DNA of 64,000 nt from Pollenia angustigena (Eukaryota; Arthropoda; Insecta; Diptera; Polleniidae): assembly GCA_930367215.1 (NCBI GenBank), contig OV884059.1, positions 225,307,803 to 225,371,802 on the forward strand. Reading direction: 5' to 3'. Position numbers and translations under genes: made by a program. How positions within the stretch are numbered: the stretch's first letter is position 1; every line of letters begins with the position of its first letter. Below, piece after piece: positions 63,916 to 64,000 of this stretch. The notes under the pieces are model-generated. The model did not search any database, was not told where the DNA came from, and saw nothing but the letters and a program-made list of their open reading frames with translations.

Positions 63916-64000
63916 CTAATGTATAATAAAAATGAAATTTTGTGTGTTGCTGATCGCATAACTTGAGAACGGCTTGACCGATTTGGACGATGTTTTCTTT

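Overview
This 64 kb window is AT-rich, has introns and target-site duplications of eukaryotic type, and looks like intergenic or heterochromatic DNA of a schizophoran fly. A blowfly-like genome is the best guess, from the kinds of hAT, Tc1/mariner-like, BEL/Pao, Ty3/gypsy, RTE-like and INE-1-like repeats present; the species cannot be fixed from the sequence. I see no host protein-coding gene, no credible functional tRNA or rRNA gene, and no CRISPR or other bacterial feature. Nearly everything that can be supported is a mobile element, often inserted inside another one.

Layout. 0-9 kb: a decayed hAT transposase with a foldback insertion, two short hAT elements with perfect 8-bp duplications, a PIF/Harbinger-like element (TTA duplication) with a hAT nested in it, and a smaller TTA element. 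9-12.7 kb: a young non-autonomous LTR retrotransposon with two 904-bp LTRs, a tRNA-Lys-type primer site and only a gag remnant inside. 13-15.7 kb: a broken RTE-like LINE carrying a TTAA-type element. 16.4-18 kb: a hAT element with three nested palindromic elements. 18.6-24 kb: a mariner fragment, an INE-1-like repeat and small TIR elements. 24.4-26.1 kb: a 5'-truncated LINE with an intact 536-aa reverse-transcriptase ORF. 26.6-29.9 kb: interlocked large palindromes with a hAT and a TAA-type element inside. 30-33.4 kb: INE-1-like repeats. 33.4-36.8 kb: a hAT holding a TA-type element, a 1-kb palindrome and a mariner fragment.

37.2-46.8 kb is the most complex block: a TA-type element contains a Ty3/gypsy element with an internally deleted but open ORF, which contains a hAT, which contains another hAT, which contains an array of 551-bp repeats between inverted arms and 14-bp direct repeats. 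50.3-58.4 kb is a nearly complete BEL/Pao element, itself split by a TA-type element, with a gag/pol frame break and a lost integrase catalytic Asp. 59.8-64 kb holds a small TIR element hit by a hAT, a third copy of a dispersed conserved repeat, and a large palindromic element with an 8-9 bp duplication.

The strongest evidence is structural: exact target-site duplications, reading frames that become continuous when an insertion plus one duplication is discounted, and 'empty' sites preserved in a related copy elsewhere in the window. Superfamily names rest mainly on duplication length and tip sequence, because most elements are non-autonomous. No database search was possible, so family names and novelty are inference.
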